Shown here piece after piece: positions 43,435-51,943 of a stretch of 54,985 nt of DNA (its first letter is position 1; each line of letters starts with the position of its first letter). A program made the position numbers and the translations under genes. The DNA is taken from assembly GCA_002716125.1 (NCBI GenBank), contig PAZH01000009.1, positions 1 to 54,985 on the forward strand, read 5' to 3'. The notes beneath the pieces are model-generated. The model saw nothing but the letters and a program-made list of their open reading frames with translations, was not told the DNA's origin and did not search any database. This DNA is from Rhodospirillaceae bacterium (GTDB taxonomy: Bacteria > Pseudomonadota > Alphaproteobacteria > UBA8366).

Positions 43435-43447
43435 AAACGATTCGTTT
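43435..43447. promoter_or_regulatory. AAACGA-T-TCGTTT palindrome, candidate Lrp operator
   Basis: A perfect 6-1-6 palindrome in the AT-rich region between the divergent lrp-type and EamA genes; an AAACGAT half-site recurs at 43404-43410, about three helical turns away. Position and repetition are those expected of an Lrp/AsnC autoregulatory site (inference). Confidence 0.5.
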
Positions 43448-43514
43448 GAATATCCCGAAAAAGACCTATGAATATGCATTCAAGGGTAGTGGGAATCTCG
43501 CTTACATTCTGGCG

Positions 43515-44381
43515 ATGAATAGCATCGCTCGCAGTCTCTTCATCCGTATACCGCCACATACTTGGTTTATCGGCAGTGCGGTCTTTCACTACCTAGGGCC
43601 TTCCTTTGCCGTATTGCTCTTTCCGGCGGTAGGCGTTCTCGGGGTGGCATGGTTCCGGATCGCGACAGCCGCACTCATCTTTGCGCCGGTTACGCGACCG
43701 GATCGGATTTGGCGGCGCGCAGGCTGGCCGGAACGGCGTCTCTTGATTGCGCTCGGCGTTTGTCTCGCCGTCATGAACTGTTCCTTCTATCTGGCGCTCG
43801 ACCGGCTGCCGCTCAGCCTTGTCGCGGCGATAGAGTTTGTCGGGACCGTTGGTCTGGCATTGGTCGGGCTGCGCACCTGGCGCAACGCGATTGCACTCCT
43901 CTTGACGGTACTTGGCGTGCTGGTGTTGATCGATATCCGTTGGTCGTCGGACCTTGTCGGCCTGGCCTGGGCGTTTCTGAACGGCGCCTTGTTCGTGCTT
44001 TATATAATGCTTGGTCACCGCGCTGCGGCGGCTGGGGCCGGGCAAGGTATCGGGCGCCTGGGAGCGGCAATGGCGATTGCGTTCGTGATCGTGTTGCCGA
44101 TCGGTTTTGCGCAGGCATTCGCGGCATCCGCTGTACCGGCTTTGTTGTTGGCGGGGATTGGCGTCGGGATTTGCTCGTCGGTTATTCCCTATATTTGCGA
44201 CCAATTGGCAATGGCACGGCTGCCGCTTGCCAGTTTTGCCATGATGCTTGCCTTATTGCCGGCGACCGCAACTGTGATTGGGGCGGTGGTTCTGGATCAA
44301 ATACCGTCTGCCTCCGACCTCGTCGGAATCGCACTTGTGATGGGCGGTGTGGCGCTGCATCGCACGGCCGCACGCGGATAG
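43515..44381 (+). CDS. EamA/RhtA-type amino-acid exporter-like transporter
   Basis: 288 residues from ATG 43515 (frame open to 43446, but MNSIARSLFIRIPPHTWFIG is the natural start). Ten helices in two EamA halves: GPSFAVLLFPAVGVLGVAWF-R, PLSLVAAIEFVGTVGLALVG, then AWAFLNGALFVLYIMLGHRA and LPLASFAMMLALLPATATVI. The sequence pattern is that of RhtA (threonine/homoserine exporter) rather than a generic EamA protein. Divergent from the Lrp regulator, which supports an amino-acid or analogue export role (inference). Confidence 0.88.
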   Translation: MNSIARSLFIRIPPHTWFIGSAVFHYLGPSFAVLLFPAVGVLGVAWFRIATAALIFAPVTRPDRIWRRAGWPERRLLIALGVCLAVMNCSFYLALDRLPLSLVAAIEFVGTVGLALVGLRTWRNAIALLLTVLGVLVLIDIRWSSDLVGLAWAFLNGALFVLYIMLGHRAAAAGAGQGIGRLGAAMAIAFVIVLPIGFAQAFAASAVPALLLAGIGVGICSSVIPYICDQLAMARLPLASFAMMLALLPATATVIGAVVLDQIPSASDLVGIALVMGGVALHRTAARG

Positions 44382-44393
44382 TCGGGCGAAACC

Positions 44394-45557
44394 TTAATCC
44401 GGCCAGTTCTGCAGCAGGTCGACCGGATCGCCGAATTGCGACGCCATTTCGACGACACTCGGTGCATCGAGGGCCTTCAAAAAGCCCTCGTCGATCAAGG
44501 TCGTGTTGCCCGCCGTCACCGTCGAATCGAACGAGATCAGATCCATGTGGACGGGCGGCTCTTCCCATTCCGGCATCATGCGGCGGATATAGTCGTTCGG
44601 TTTGGCGAGGTCGATGCCGAAATGCAAGGCGCCGATCGAGTTGGAGCCCGCCGGATACACCGTGTGGCGGGGCGCTTTCGGATTGAAACCGCAGCCGAGC
44701 TCAATCAGCTGACCGCCGACCAGCATATCCCGCAGGATGACCGCTTCTTCCGAATCGCCGTTGACCTCGACGATGCGGTCGTCTTTGAAGACAACTTGTG
44801 GCGGGTTCTCGAAGGGTTTCTCGAAACCGACCGCCCAATACGGCACGACGACGCCGTTCGTATCCACTTCGACCGAATCGTCGTTATTGACCGAGGTCCG
44901 GTCGTAGACGTTCGGGCCGTGGCACGGCAGATAATGCACGTAGCAGCCGGGCTCGTCGGCCGCCATTTGTCCGCGCCAGCGGTTGGAACCGAGAAGGTTT
45001 TCCCGCATTTCGGCGGTGTATTTGATGGTCAGGTCCGTGCCGCGCTTGTCGCCGAACTTCAGATCGAAATCCTGACCCTTCGGGAACATATCCGCCGTCT
45101 GACGAATGATCTCGCCGACGATATCGATGGGGAACCGAGCCTGCTGCGTCTTCAAGAGGTCGAGATCGCGGAAATAGGTGATCTTGACCCAGCGCTGTCC
45201 TTTCTCGTTGCGCATACGGATGCAAAACGGGTCGATAATCGAACAGAACCAGCTGGAGACGACGAAAGTGGCTGTTTCGACGAGCGGACGCAGCTCTTCC
45301 GGCACTTCGGTCGCCTGGCTATTGTCCGCGACGATGACGGTCGGCTTTATGCCGCGCGAGCGCGCCAGACCGCAAATAGCGTGGATGACACGCGGGTCGA
45401 GCTTCCGGTCCGCCAGGAAAACGAAGGTGTCGTCCGGGCGAAAGGCGAAGGTGCGGACGAAATTGTCCATCGCTTCGAAATATTGGCCCGTCAGCACGGT
45501 CTCGAACTTGTCCGGTTGCGGCAAGCCGATAAATACGTCGTCCGTTGGCTGAACCAT
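44394..45557 (-). CDS. M29 aminopeptidase/NicX-like metalloprotein
   Basis: 387 residues. The C-terminal half shows M29-type ligands: Glu286 in LIELGCGFNP, His312 in GALHFGID and the H-x-D pair in PVHMDLISF (His337, Asp339), with the preceding KPFENPPQVVF strand. The same ligand set is reused in 2,5-dihydroxypyridine dioxygenase (NicX), a homologue, so peptidase and ring-cleaving dioxygenase are both possible. The N-terminal half (VRTFAFRPDDTFVFLADRKL, then RGIKPTVIVADN) is the Rossmann-like domain of the family. It follows the 811-residue flavoenzyme gene on the same strand after 81 bases containing an inverted repeat. Substrate unknown. Confidence 0.75.
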   Translation of the reverse strand: MVQPTDDVFIGLPQPDKFETVLTGQYFEAMDNFVRTFAFRPDDTFVFLADRKLDPRVIHAICGLARSRGIKPTVIVADNSQATEVPEELRPLVETATFVVSSWFCSIIDPFCIRMRNEKGQRWVKITYFRDLDLLKTQQARFPIDIVGEIIRQTADMFPKGQDFDLKFGDKRGTDLTIKYTAEMRENLLGSNRWRGQMAADEPGCYVHYLPCHGPNVYDRTSVNNDDSVEVDTNGVVVPYWAVGFEKPFENPPQVVFKDDRIVEVNGDSEEAVILRDMLVGGQLIELGCGFNPKAPRHTVYPAGSNSIGALHFGIDLAKPNDYIRRMMPEWEEPPVHMDLISFDSTVTAGNTTLIDEGFLKALDAPSVVEMASQFGDPVDLLQNWPD

Positions 45558-45579
45558 GGTGTTCTCCTTCGCTGTCGTC

Positions 45580-45600
45580 GCTGACCTTACGTTAGTCAGC
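45580..45600. promoter_or_regulatory. GCTGAC-N9-GTCAGC inverted repeat before the M29/NicX-like gene
   Basis: Perfect 6-bp arms at 45580-45585 and 45595-45600 with a 9-base centre, located in the leader between the flavoenzyme stop (45639) and the M29-like start (45557). It could be an operator or an intercistronic hairpin. No T-run, so not an intrinsic terminator. Confidence 0.35.
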
Positions 45601-45638
45601 TAGATTAGATGCCGTTCGCCGCTAGGGCCAACTTACGC

Positions 45639-48074
45639 TTAACCGCGCATCCGGGCGCCTTTCGGGTCGTAGAAGCCGGCGAGTTGTGCGGTGGCCGGGC
45701 AGGTCTCGGACGCGACTTCGATGGTCCACGCGCCACTTTCGATCCAATCCTTCGTCACGGCATCGTCGCAGGTGACATACCCCATCCCGACACTGGCGCC
45801 GAGGGCGTGACCGTATGAGGCGGATGTGGTGTAGCCGACGCGAATGCCATCGCGGGAAATTGGCTCGTCGTGGTAAATCCGAGCCTCCGGATCGCTTAGC
45901 TGGAACTGCACCAGACGTCGGGTCATCGGTTGGCCGCGGCGTGGCTCGAGTGCCTCGCGGCCGATGAAGTCGGCGCCCCAATCGATCGCAAACCCAAGGC
46001 CGGCTTCAAAGGGATTGTCTTCGATACCGATATCGTGCCCCCAATGGCGGAACCCTTTTTCCTGACGCAGCGAGTCCATGGCGTGGTATCCGGCCAACCG
46101 CAGGTCGAAATCTTCGCCCACCGCCGTCATCCGGTCGAAAACATGCTGTGCGAACTCCGTCGAGACATAGAGTTCATAGCCGAGTTCGCCCATATAGCTG
46201 ATACGTACAGCACGTACGGGCGCATAGCCGATCTCGATATCCATGGTGCTGCGGTACGGCAAGGCGTTGTCGGAGATATCTTCATCGCACATGGCCTGAA
46301 GCGCGTCGCGGGATTTCGGTCCCATCAAGCCAAGCGACGAAAGCCCGGCGGTGACGTCCGTCGCCACGGCGCGCCGGTCGCCGATATGCTTCTTCAACCA
46401 GACGAAATCCCGTGTCGCCGCGGCGGCCCCGGTGACGACGAGAAACGTATCGCCGTCCAGCCGGGAAATCGTGAGGTCGGCCTCTATACCGCCGTTTTTG
46501 TTAAGCCATTGGGTATAGCGGACGTCGCCCGGTGCGATTGCCACGTCGCAGGTGCAGACGTCCTGGAGAATGGCTTCGGCGTCGGGGCCTTCCAAGCGGA
46601 ACTTGGCAAAGGACGACATATCAAAGAGCGCCACGCCTTCGCGGGTGGCCATATGTTCCCGCGCCCAGTTGTCGAACCAAGATGTACGTCCCCAATTGTA
46701 CGTGTATTCCTGTGATTGACCTCGGTCCGCGAACCACATGGGACGCTCCCATCCCATGGCGACGCCAAAACAGGCCCCGGAACGGTCCAATCGGTCGTGG
46801 AACGGGCTCCGCCGCGCGCCGCGTCCCGTCGTCGGTTGAAAATACGGCCAGTGCATGGCGTAGAGCAGGCCAAGTGATTCTTTTGTACGATCAAAAAGAT
46901 AAGCGCGATTACGTTCTGCGCGATGAAAGCGCCGAATATCGAGTTCCGCGAGGTCCATCGTCGGTTCGTCTTCGACGATCCATTCCGCCAGGGCCTTTCC
47001 CGCACCGCCGGCCGATTGGATGCCGATCGAGTTGAAACCGGCCGCGATATAGAGCTTTCGAAGGCTCGGCGCTTCCCCCAGAATGTAACGGTTGTCGGGC
47101 GTAAAGCTCTCGGGTCCGACGAACAATTGCCGAATTTCCGCCTCGGCGAGGGCGGGAATGCGCTCAAGCCCCGTATTCATAAAGACCTCGAACTGGTCCC
47201 AGTCTTCCGGCAAGGCTTGAAATTCGAAGCCGTCGGGGATGCCGTCCATGCCCCACGGCTTGGCGTTCGGCTCGAAACCGCCCAGCAACAGCCCGCCGAC
47301 CTCTTCCTTTATGTAAATATAGCCGTCCATATCGCGCAGGACGGGTTGATTGCGCACGACGCCTTCCATCGGTCGGGTTACGATGTAGTAATGCTCCGCG
47401 GCATGCAGCGGAACGTCGACGCCGAGCGGCGCACAGAGATCGCGTGTCCACATGCCGGCGCAAACGACGACGACCTCGGCCTCGATGCGTCCTTGGTCGG
47501 TCTCGGCACCGATCGCGCGACCGTTCGCGGTCAAAATCCCGGACACCTTGATCGTTTCGATGATCTTGGCGCCACCGTTGCGCGCACCCCGCGCCAAGGC
47601 TTGTGTGGTGTCGGTCGGGTTGGTCATGCCGTCGGACGGGATGAAGTAGGCGGCGACCAAATCGTCCGTATGCAAGAGCGGCGCTTTTGCCTTGGCCTCG
47701 TCGAGCGATAGGCGTTCAACCTCAACACCAAACGCGGCCGCCATCCCGGATTGACGCTTCAGCTCTTCTTCGCGCTCCGGCGTCCGTGCGACGGAAATAC
47801 TGCCCGTGCTCCGATAGCCGGTCGCCTGGCCGGTTTCTTCTTCGAGGCCGATATACAGGTCACGCGTATATTTCGCGAGTTCTGTTTGGTTCTGTGTCGC
47901 ACGAAGCTGGCCGACCAAGCCGGCGGCATGCCACGTTGTCCCGCAGCTCAAGCGGCCTTGTTCGAGCAGGACAACATCGGACCAGCCGAGTTTCGTTAAA
48001 TGATAGGCAACGCTGCAGCCGACGATACCGCCGCCGATAATGAGTACGCGTGTTTTATCTGGTAAGTCGGCCAT
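45639..48074 (-). CDS. FAD-dependent dimethylglycine/sarcosine dehydrogenase-like enzyme with GcvT domains
   Basis: 811 residues. N-terminal DAO-type flavin domain: VLIIGGGIVGCSVAYHL, then GTTWHAAGLVGQLRA, where His49 matches the His that covalently holds FAD in dimethylglycine dehydrogenase. The folate-binding GcvT-like half begins near residue 440 (NWARTSWFDNW-like region, then REHMATREGVALFDMSSFAK) and ends with the barrel segment GYTTSASYGHALGASVGMGY. Family reaction: oxidative N-demethylation of dimethylglycine, sarcosine or a related methylamine, passing the methylene to tetrahydrofolate. Divergent from a binding-protein gene and phnW, so an N-methylated aminophosphonate is a conceivable substrate (inference). 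Start ATG 48074. Confidence 0.92.
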   Translation of the reverse strand: MADLPDKTRVLIIGGGIVGCSVAYHLTKLGWSDVVLLEQGRLSCGTTWHAAGLVGQLRATQNQTELAKYTRDLYIGLEEETGQATGYRSTGSISVARTPEREEELKRQSGMAAAFGVEVERLSLDEAKAKAPLLHTDDLVAAYFIPSDGMTNPTDTTQALARGARNGGAKIIETIKVSGILTANGRAIGAETDQGRIEAEVVVVCAGMWTRDLCAPLGVDVPLHAAEHYYIVTRPMEGVVRNQPVLRDMDGYIYIKEEVGGLLLGGFEPNAKPWGMDGIPDGFEFQALPEDWDQFEVFMNTGLERIPALAEAEIRQLFVGPESFTPDNRYILGEAPSLRKLYIAAGFNSIGIQSAGGAGKALAEWIVEDEPTMDLAELDIRRFHRAERNRAYLFDRTKESLGLLYAMHWPYFQPTTGRGARRSPFHDRLDRSGACFGVAMGWERPMWFADRGQSQEYTYNWGRTSWFDNWAREHMATREGVALFDMSSFAKFRLEGPDAEAILQDVCTCDVAIAPGDVRYTQWLNKNGGIEADLTISRLDGDTFLVVTGAAAATRDFVWLKKHIGDRRAVATDVTAGLSSLGLMGPKSRDALQAMCDEDISDNALPYRSTMDIEIGYAPVRAVRISYMGELGYELYVSTEFAQHVFDRMTAVGEDFDLRLAGYHAMDSLRQEKGFRHWGHDIGIEDNPFEAGLGFAIDWGADFIGREALEPRRGQPMTRRLVQFQLSDPEARIYHDEPISRDGIRVGYTTSASYGHALGASVGMGYVTCDDAVTKDWIESGAWTIEVASETCPATAQLAGFYDPKGARMRG

Positions 48075-48176
48075 CGTGTCCTGTCCCCGCTTTATCGCAG
48101 TTTAACCATGTCGTATCGGGTGCTGCAAAGCCGCACACTGGTGGCAAAGCCCCTGCTCATGGTAGCAGTGAGCATT

Positions 48177-49196
48177 ATGCGTATGCTCACCCGGATATTC
48201 GTCGCCGCTCTTCTCGCACTTACGTGTGGAACGGCCATGGCGGCGACGCAGTTGACGATATACACGGCAGCGCCGCCATCCGATCTCGCCAGAATCGAAA
48301 GTGCGTTTCGAAGCGAAAATCAGGATATCGAAATTCGTTGGGTGCGCGATTCCACCGATCGGATTTTGCACCGGCTTCGCGTCGAAAGCCGCCAGTCGAA
48401 GGCGGATATCGTTTGGGGCGTCGCGGCCAGTGGCATCGCGGCTTTGGCGGCGAACGGATATTTCGAACCCTACGCCCCCGCGGACTTTTCCGATCTAGAT
48501 CGGCGCTTCAGCGATGGGCAGACGCCCCCGCGCTGGATCGGATTGCAGGTTTGGGCGAATGTGCTGTGTGTGAACCGCGACCTCCTGGCGGCCGAAAACC
48601 TGAAATCCCCCGAACGATGGGGCGACCTTCTAGATCCCGCATTTAAAGAGCGCGTTTTGGCGCTCGACCCCGCCGGGTCGCGTACCGGCCTCATGACCGT
48701 CGCGGGCTGGATGTCTTTGTGGGGGAACGATGGCGCGTGGCGCTATATGGAAGGGCTGCACCGCAATATCGCCGTATACCTGCGCAGCGGCAACGCCCCT
48801 TGTGATTTCGTCGCGCGAGGTCTCTATCCGATCGGAATTTCATATGCCTATCGTGCCGCCAAACACATCGCCAAGGGTCGGCCGATCGACCTCATCGTGC
48901 CGGGCGACAGCGTCGGCTGGGATGTCGAAGCGATGGCGATCGTCCGCGGGACGCCGTACGTCGAGGCCGCGCGGGCGTTCGCCGATTGGGCGATCGGGCC
49001 GGCGGCGATGAAGTTACAATCTCGGCGGTTCGGACTGGTCTCGCGCCCGGGAAACGGGTCGGACGTGCGGTTTTATCCGGAGAAATTGAAAGACGCTTTG
49101 GTGCCCATAGATTTCGAGGAGCGCGCCATCGAACGCGAGCGTATGTTGGCGGAATGGCGTCTTCGCTTCGGCGCCAAAGCCGAACCGGGACAATAG
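48177..49196 (+). CDS. periplasmic substrate-binding protein of an iron/aminoethylphosphonate-type ABC transporter
   Basis: 339 residues from ATG 48177 (frame open to 48108). Signal peptide MRMLTRIFVAALLALTCGTA with cleavage after MAA. Mature part: LTIYTAAPPSDLARIESAFR, then QSKADIVWGVAASGIAALAA, RWGDLLDPAFKERVLALDPA, and VARGLYPIGISYAYRA. This is the AfuA/FbpA/PhnS branch of binding proteins. Standing 39 bases before phnW, it probably captures 2-aminoethylphosphonate or a relative rather than iron; no Tyr pair typical of ferric-binding members is evident. No permease or ATPase is in the window. Confidence 0.85.
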   Translation: MRMLTRIFVAALLALTCGTAMAATQLTIYTAAPPSDLARIESAFRSENQDIEIRWVRDSTDRILHRLRVESRQSKADIVWGVAASGIAALAANGYFEPYAPADFSDLDRRFSDGQTPPRWIGLQVWANVLCVNRDLLAAENLKSPERWGDLLDPAFKERVLALDPAGSRTGLMTVAGWMSLWGNDGAWRYMEGLHRNIAVYLRSGNAPCDFVARGLYPIGISYAYRAAKHIAKGRPIDLIVPGDSVGWDVEAMAIVRGTPYVEAARAFADWAIGPAAMKLQSRRFGLVSRPGNGSDVRFYPEKLKDALVPIDFEERAIERERMLAEWRLRFGAKAEPGQ

Positions 49197-49235
49197 CGGT
49201 CCCTGAGTGGGGCAACTCTAGAGAAGGCCACGAGA

Positions 49236-50357
49236 ATGAACGACGACAATCGCGATCCACTGCTTCTGACGCCCGGTCCGTTGACGACGAGCGCGGAGAC
49301 AAAGCAGGCAATGCTTCACGATTGGGGCTCGCGCGATCAATCCTTTATCGACGCCACGCAGAATGTCCGAGACGCTCTGGTCGATGTGTCGGGCGGCGGC
49401 GATGCGTTTACGGCGGTACCGGTACAGGGGAGCGGTACGTTCGCCGTCGAGGCAATGGTCGGAACCTTCTTGCCGAAAGATCGCAAGCTTCTCATCGTCG
49501 TAAACGGCGCCTACGGTCACCGTATCGCAAAGATTTGCGATTACATGGCGCGTCGCTACACGGTCTTGGAGACGCCGGAAGACACACCGCCCGATGTCGG
49601 CGCCATCTCGCGGACGCTCGCGGACGACCCCGATATCAGTCATGTCGTCGTTATTCATTGTGAGACGACATCCGGCATCCTGAATCCGGTCGAAGACATT
49701 GCGGCGGTTGTTGCCGCCGCGAACCGCCGCTTGTTGATCGATGCCATGAGTGCCTTCGGGGCGATTCCCCTCGATCTCTCGCGAATCCCCTGCGATGCCG
49801 TGGCCGCATCCTCCAACAAGTGCTTTGAGGGTGTCCCGGGCATGGGCTTCGTCCTCTGCCGAAAGGCGGCGCTCGAAGAGACGAAAGGCAACGCCCATTC
49901 TTTGAGTTTGGATCTCTTTGATCAGTGGCAGGCGATGGAAGCGAACGGGCAATGGCGTTTCACGCCGCCGACCCATGTCGTCTTCGCATTTGAAGCTGCC
50001 TTGAAGGCCCATGCCCGCGAGGGCGGCGTCGACGGCCGCTTCGCGCGTTACAGCGAAAATTGCAGCGTTCTTGTGGAAGGCATGAGGGCGTTCGGATTCG
50101 AGCCGCTGCTGTCGCACAATTTGCAGGCGCCGATCATCGTCACATTTAAAATGCCATCCGATCCGAAGTTCGTCTTTCAGACATTCTACGACCGCTTGAA
50201 GGACCGGGGTTATGTTATTTATCCGGGGAAATTGACGGTGGCGGAGAGCTTCCGAATGGGCTGTATCGGCCATCTCGATGCGGATAATATGCGCGGCGCG
50301 TTGGCGGCGGTCGAACAGACGCTAACGGACATGGGTGTCACCTCCGGAGCGCCGTAG
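49236..50357 (+). CDS. phnW: 2-aminoethylphosphonate--pyruvate transaminase
   Basis: 373 residues. PLP enzyme converting 2-aminoethylphosphonate plus pyruvate to phosphonoacetaldehyde plus alanine. N-terminal LLLTPGPLTTSAETKQAMLH and WGSRD, substrate loop GSGTFAVEAM, PLP Asp169 in LLIDAMSAFGA, and the Schiff-base Lys195 in ASSNKCFEGVPG, each one residue off the numbers in Salmonella PhnW. Also HCETTSGILNP and the C-terminal FRMGCIGHL. All signature residues are present, so activity is likely. Cytoplasmic. Start ATG 49236 with GAGAAGG upstream. First committed step of phosphonate use here; phnA lies 3.5 kb downstream on the same strand. Confidence 0.96.
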   Translation: MNDDNRDPLLLTPGPLTTSAETKQAMLHDWGSRDQSFIDATQNVRDALVDVSGGGDAFTAVPVQGSGTFAVEAMVGTFLPKDRKLLIVVNGAYGHRIAKICDYMARRYTVLETPEDTPPDVGAISRTLADDPDISHVVVIHCETTSGILNPVEDIAAVVAAANRRLLIDAMSAFGAIPLDLSRIPCDAVAASSNKCFEGVPGMGFVLCRKAALEETKGNAHSLSLDLFDQWQAMEANGQWRFTPPTHVVFAFEAALKAHAREGGVDGRFARYSENCSVLVEGMRAFGFEPLLSHNLQAPIIVTFKMPSDPKFVFQTFYDRLKDRGYVIYPGKLTVAESFRMGCIGHLDADNMRGALAAVEQTLTDMGVTSGAP

Positions 50358-50359
50358 AA

Positions 50360-50758
50360 ATGCCATCGTCAGCCTCTGCTTTTTCTTGGACTGTTTGCCT
50401 CGTGGGCGGCGTGATGTCCGCATTGCTATTGTCGGGCGAAAAGGCCGCCGCCCAAACGCCGAACCAGGGCGGTGGGCTCAATATGTCGCTCGAATCCAGT
50501 ATCGTTATCGAACCGGAAGCGCCCGTCGAGGAACAGAAAAAGCCGGCCGCGATTCCCCATCAGTCGCCCGAATGGCAGCGGATGGAGCAGATTGAAGCAC
50601 AGGGCGGCGAACGCGCCGATATGTCGGAAGCGCTGAACAAGAAATTGCGCGTAAATCCGGTGATCGGCGGTCGCCGGCAGGCCGGAAATCCGCGCCGCCC
50701 CGGCGATGACGTCAAACGGCGTCTACCTTTCGGTTTGGAGTTCATGCGCGAATTTTAG
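50360..50758 (+). CDS. hypothetical secreted protein
   Basis: 132 residues, starting 2 bases after the phnW stop. N-terminal signal-like stretch AFSWTVCLVGGVMSALLLSG with likely cleavage after EKAAAQ, then a hydrophilic, Pro/Gln/Arg-rich mature part: NMSLESSIVIEPEAPVEEQK, HQSPEWQRMEQIEAQGGERA, ending RRLPFGLEFMREF. No known domain recognised. The tight spacing to phnW implies co-transcription, but sequence gives no enzymatic clue. Confidence 0.6.
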   Translation: MPSSASAFSWTVCLVGGVMSALLLSGEKAAAQTPNQGGGLNMSLESSIVIEPEAPVEEQKKPAAIPHQSPEWQRMEQIEAQGGERADMSEALNKKLRVNPVIGGRRQAGNPRRPGDDVKRRLPFGLEFMREF

Positions 50759-50847
50759 TCGCGAAATGCTGGCCTGCGGTCCTCCGGTACCTACCTTGAT
50801 CAAGAGAACGTGCGAACGGTCGCGCGTACCGGGTCTGCGAGACAGCG

Positions 50848-51921
50848 ATGAACGACATATCCGATGACATTTCGGCCGTCATGCCGCCGGGCGAATTGAC
50901 CGGGCCTTCGGTTTGGTATGGCCGCGATTATCAAGGCAGGGACGACTGGGTCCATCATTTGAGCGGGGCGGAAATCGCGGAGGTCGAATCGGCCATTGCA
51001 CAAGCGAACGCGATGGGCTGGGAGATCATGGACCTATCGCCGGAGACTTTCGAAATTCCGCGGCTTGGCGAACGGTTGGCGAAGATCCGCACGGAAATTT
51101 TGGAAGGTTGCGGGTTTGCGGTTATTCGTGGTTTGCCGGTCGAAGGCTACGATTTGCGTACGGCGGCGATGGCGTTCTTCGGTATCGGATCGCATATCGG
51201 CACGCCACGCTCGCAGAACAGCGAAGGGCACTTGTTGGGGCATGTCTGCGATCTGAGCCACAACCCGGCGGAGAATCCTCATCAGCGGGGGTACCGGGCG
51301 GCAGGGCCGCTCGGGTTCCATACGGATTCTGCCGATATCGCCGCATTGCTGACGTCGCGCAAGTCGAAGTCGGGCGGTGACGGAAAGATCGCGAGCTCCG
51401 TGACGGTTTATAACGAAATGCGGCGCCGGTCCCCGGCGCTTTTGCGGGCTCTCTTCGGTCCGGTGAACCGAGATCGGCGGGGCGAAGTGCCCGAGGGCAT
51501 GAAGCCGTGGTGGACGATGCCGATCTACCAGTGGCATGCGGGATACCTGAATAGTCATTTTAATCATGGGTATATCCTGTCGAGCGACCGCTTCGACGAA
51601 TTGGAACCCATGAGCGATATCCTGAAAGAAGCCTTCGAGGTTTTGATGGATATTTGCGAGGAAGTTCACCTGAAGGTCGATTACCAACCAGGCGATATCG
51701 GGCTCGTGAACAATCATCAAATTTTGCACGGGCGTGCCGATTATGAAGACTGGCCCGAGGTGGAGCGGCGGCGGTATCTGTTGCGACTATGGCTCTCGCC
51801 GAAAGACGGCCGGCCTTTGCCGGCGGCTTACGCGCAGCGATACGGGAATGTGGAGCCGGGACAACGCGGTGGAATCATTTGTCCCGATACGAAACTGAAG
51901 GCGCCTCTCGAGCCGATCTGA
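50848..51921 (+). CDS. TauD/TfdA-family Fe(II)/2-oxoglutarate dioxygenase
   Basis: 357 residues. The metal triad is visible: LGFHTDSADI (His158, Asp160) and the distal His in NNHQILHGRADYED, with the 2-oxoglutarate-binding Arg in RRYLLRLWLSP. N-terminal segment GCGFAVIRGLP and GIGSHIGTPRSQN are typical. The family oxidises C-H bonds next to heteroatoms, e.g. taurine, phenoxyacetates, or aminophosphonates (PhnY). Between phnW and phnA it might hydroxylate or demethylate a phosphonate, but it is longer than PhnY and the family is broad, so this is inference. Next gene follows after 22 bases. Confidence 0.9.
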   Translation: MNDISDDISAVMPPGELTGPSVWYGRDYQGRDDWVHHLSGAEIAEVESAIAQANAMGWEIMDLSPETFEIPRLGERLAKIRTEILEGCGFAVIRGLPVEGYDLRTAAMAFFGIGSHIGTPRSQNSEGHLLGHVCDLSHNPAENPHQRGYRAAGPLGFHTDSADIAALLTSRKSKSGGDGKIASSVTVYNEMRRRSPALLRALFGPVNRDRRGEVPEGMKPWWTMPIYQWHAGYLNSHFNHGYILSSDRFDELEPMSDILKEAFEVLMDICEEVHLKVDYQPGDIGLVNNHQILHGRADYEDWPEVERRRYLLRLWLSPKDGRPLPAAYAQRYGNVEPGQRGGIICPDTKLKAPLEPI

Positions 51922-51943
51922 TTCGCGAACGAAAGGGAAGGTC

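Noticed and set aside
48177..49196. Calling the binding protein a ferric-iron transporter component (FbpA/AfuA)
   Set aside because: Fold family fits, but there is no iron-transport permease/ATPase nearby and the typical paired Tyr iron ligands are not evident; context favours a phosphonate.
50848..51921. Naming the TauD/TfdA protein PhnY (2-aminoethylphosphonate dioxygenase)
   Set aside because: It has the family triad, but no PhnZ partner is present and the protein is longer than PhnY; a general family name is all the sequence supports.
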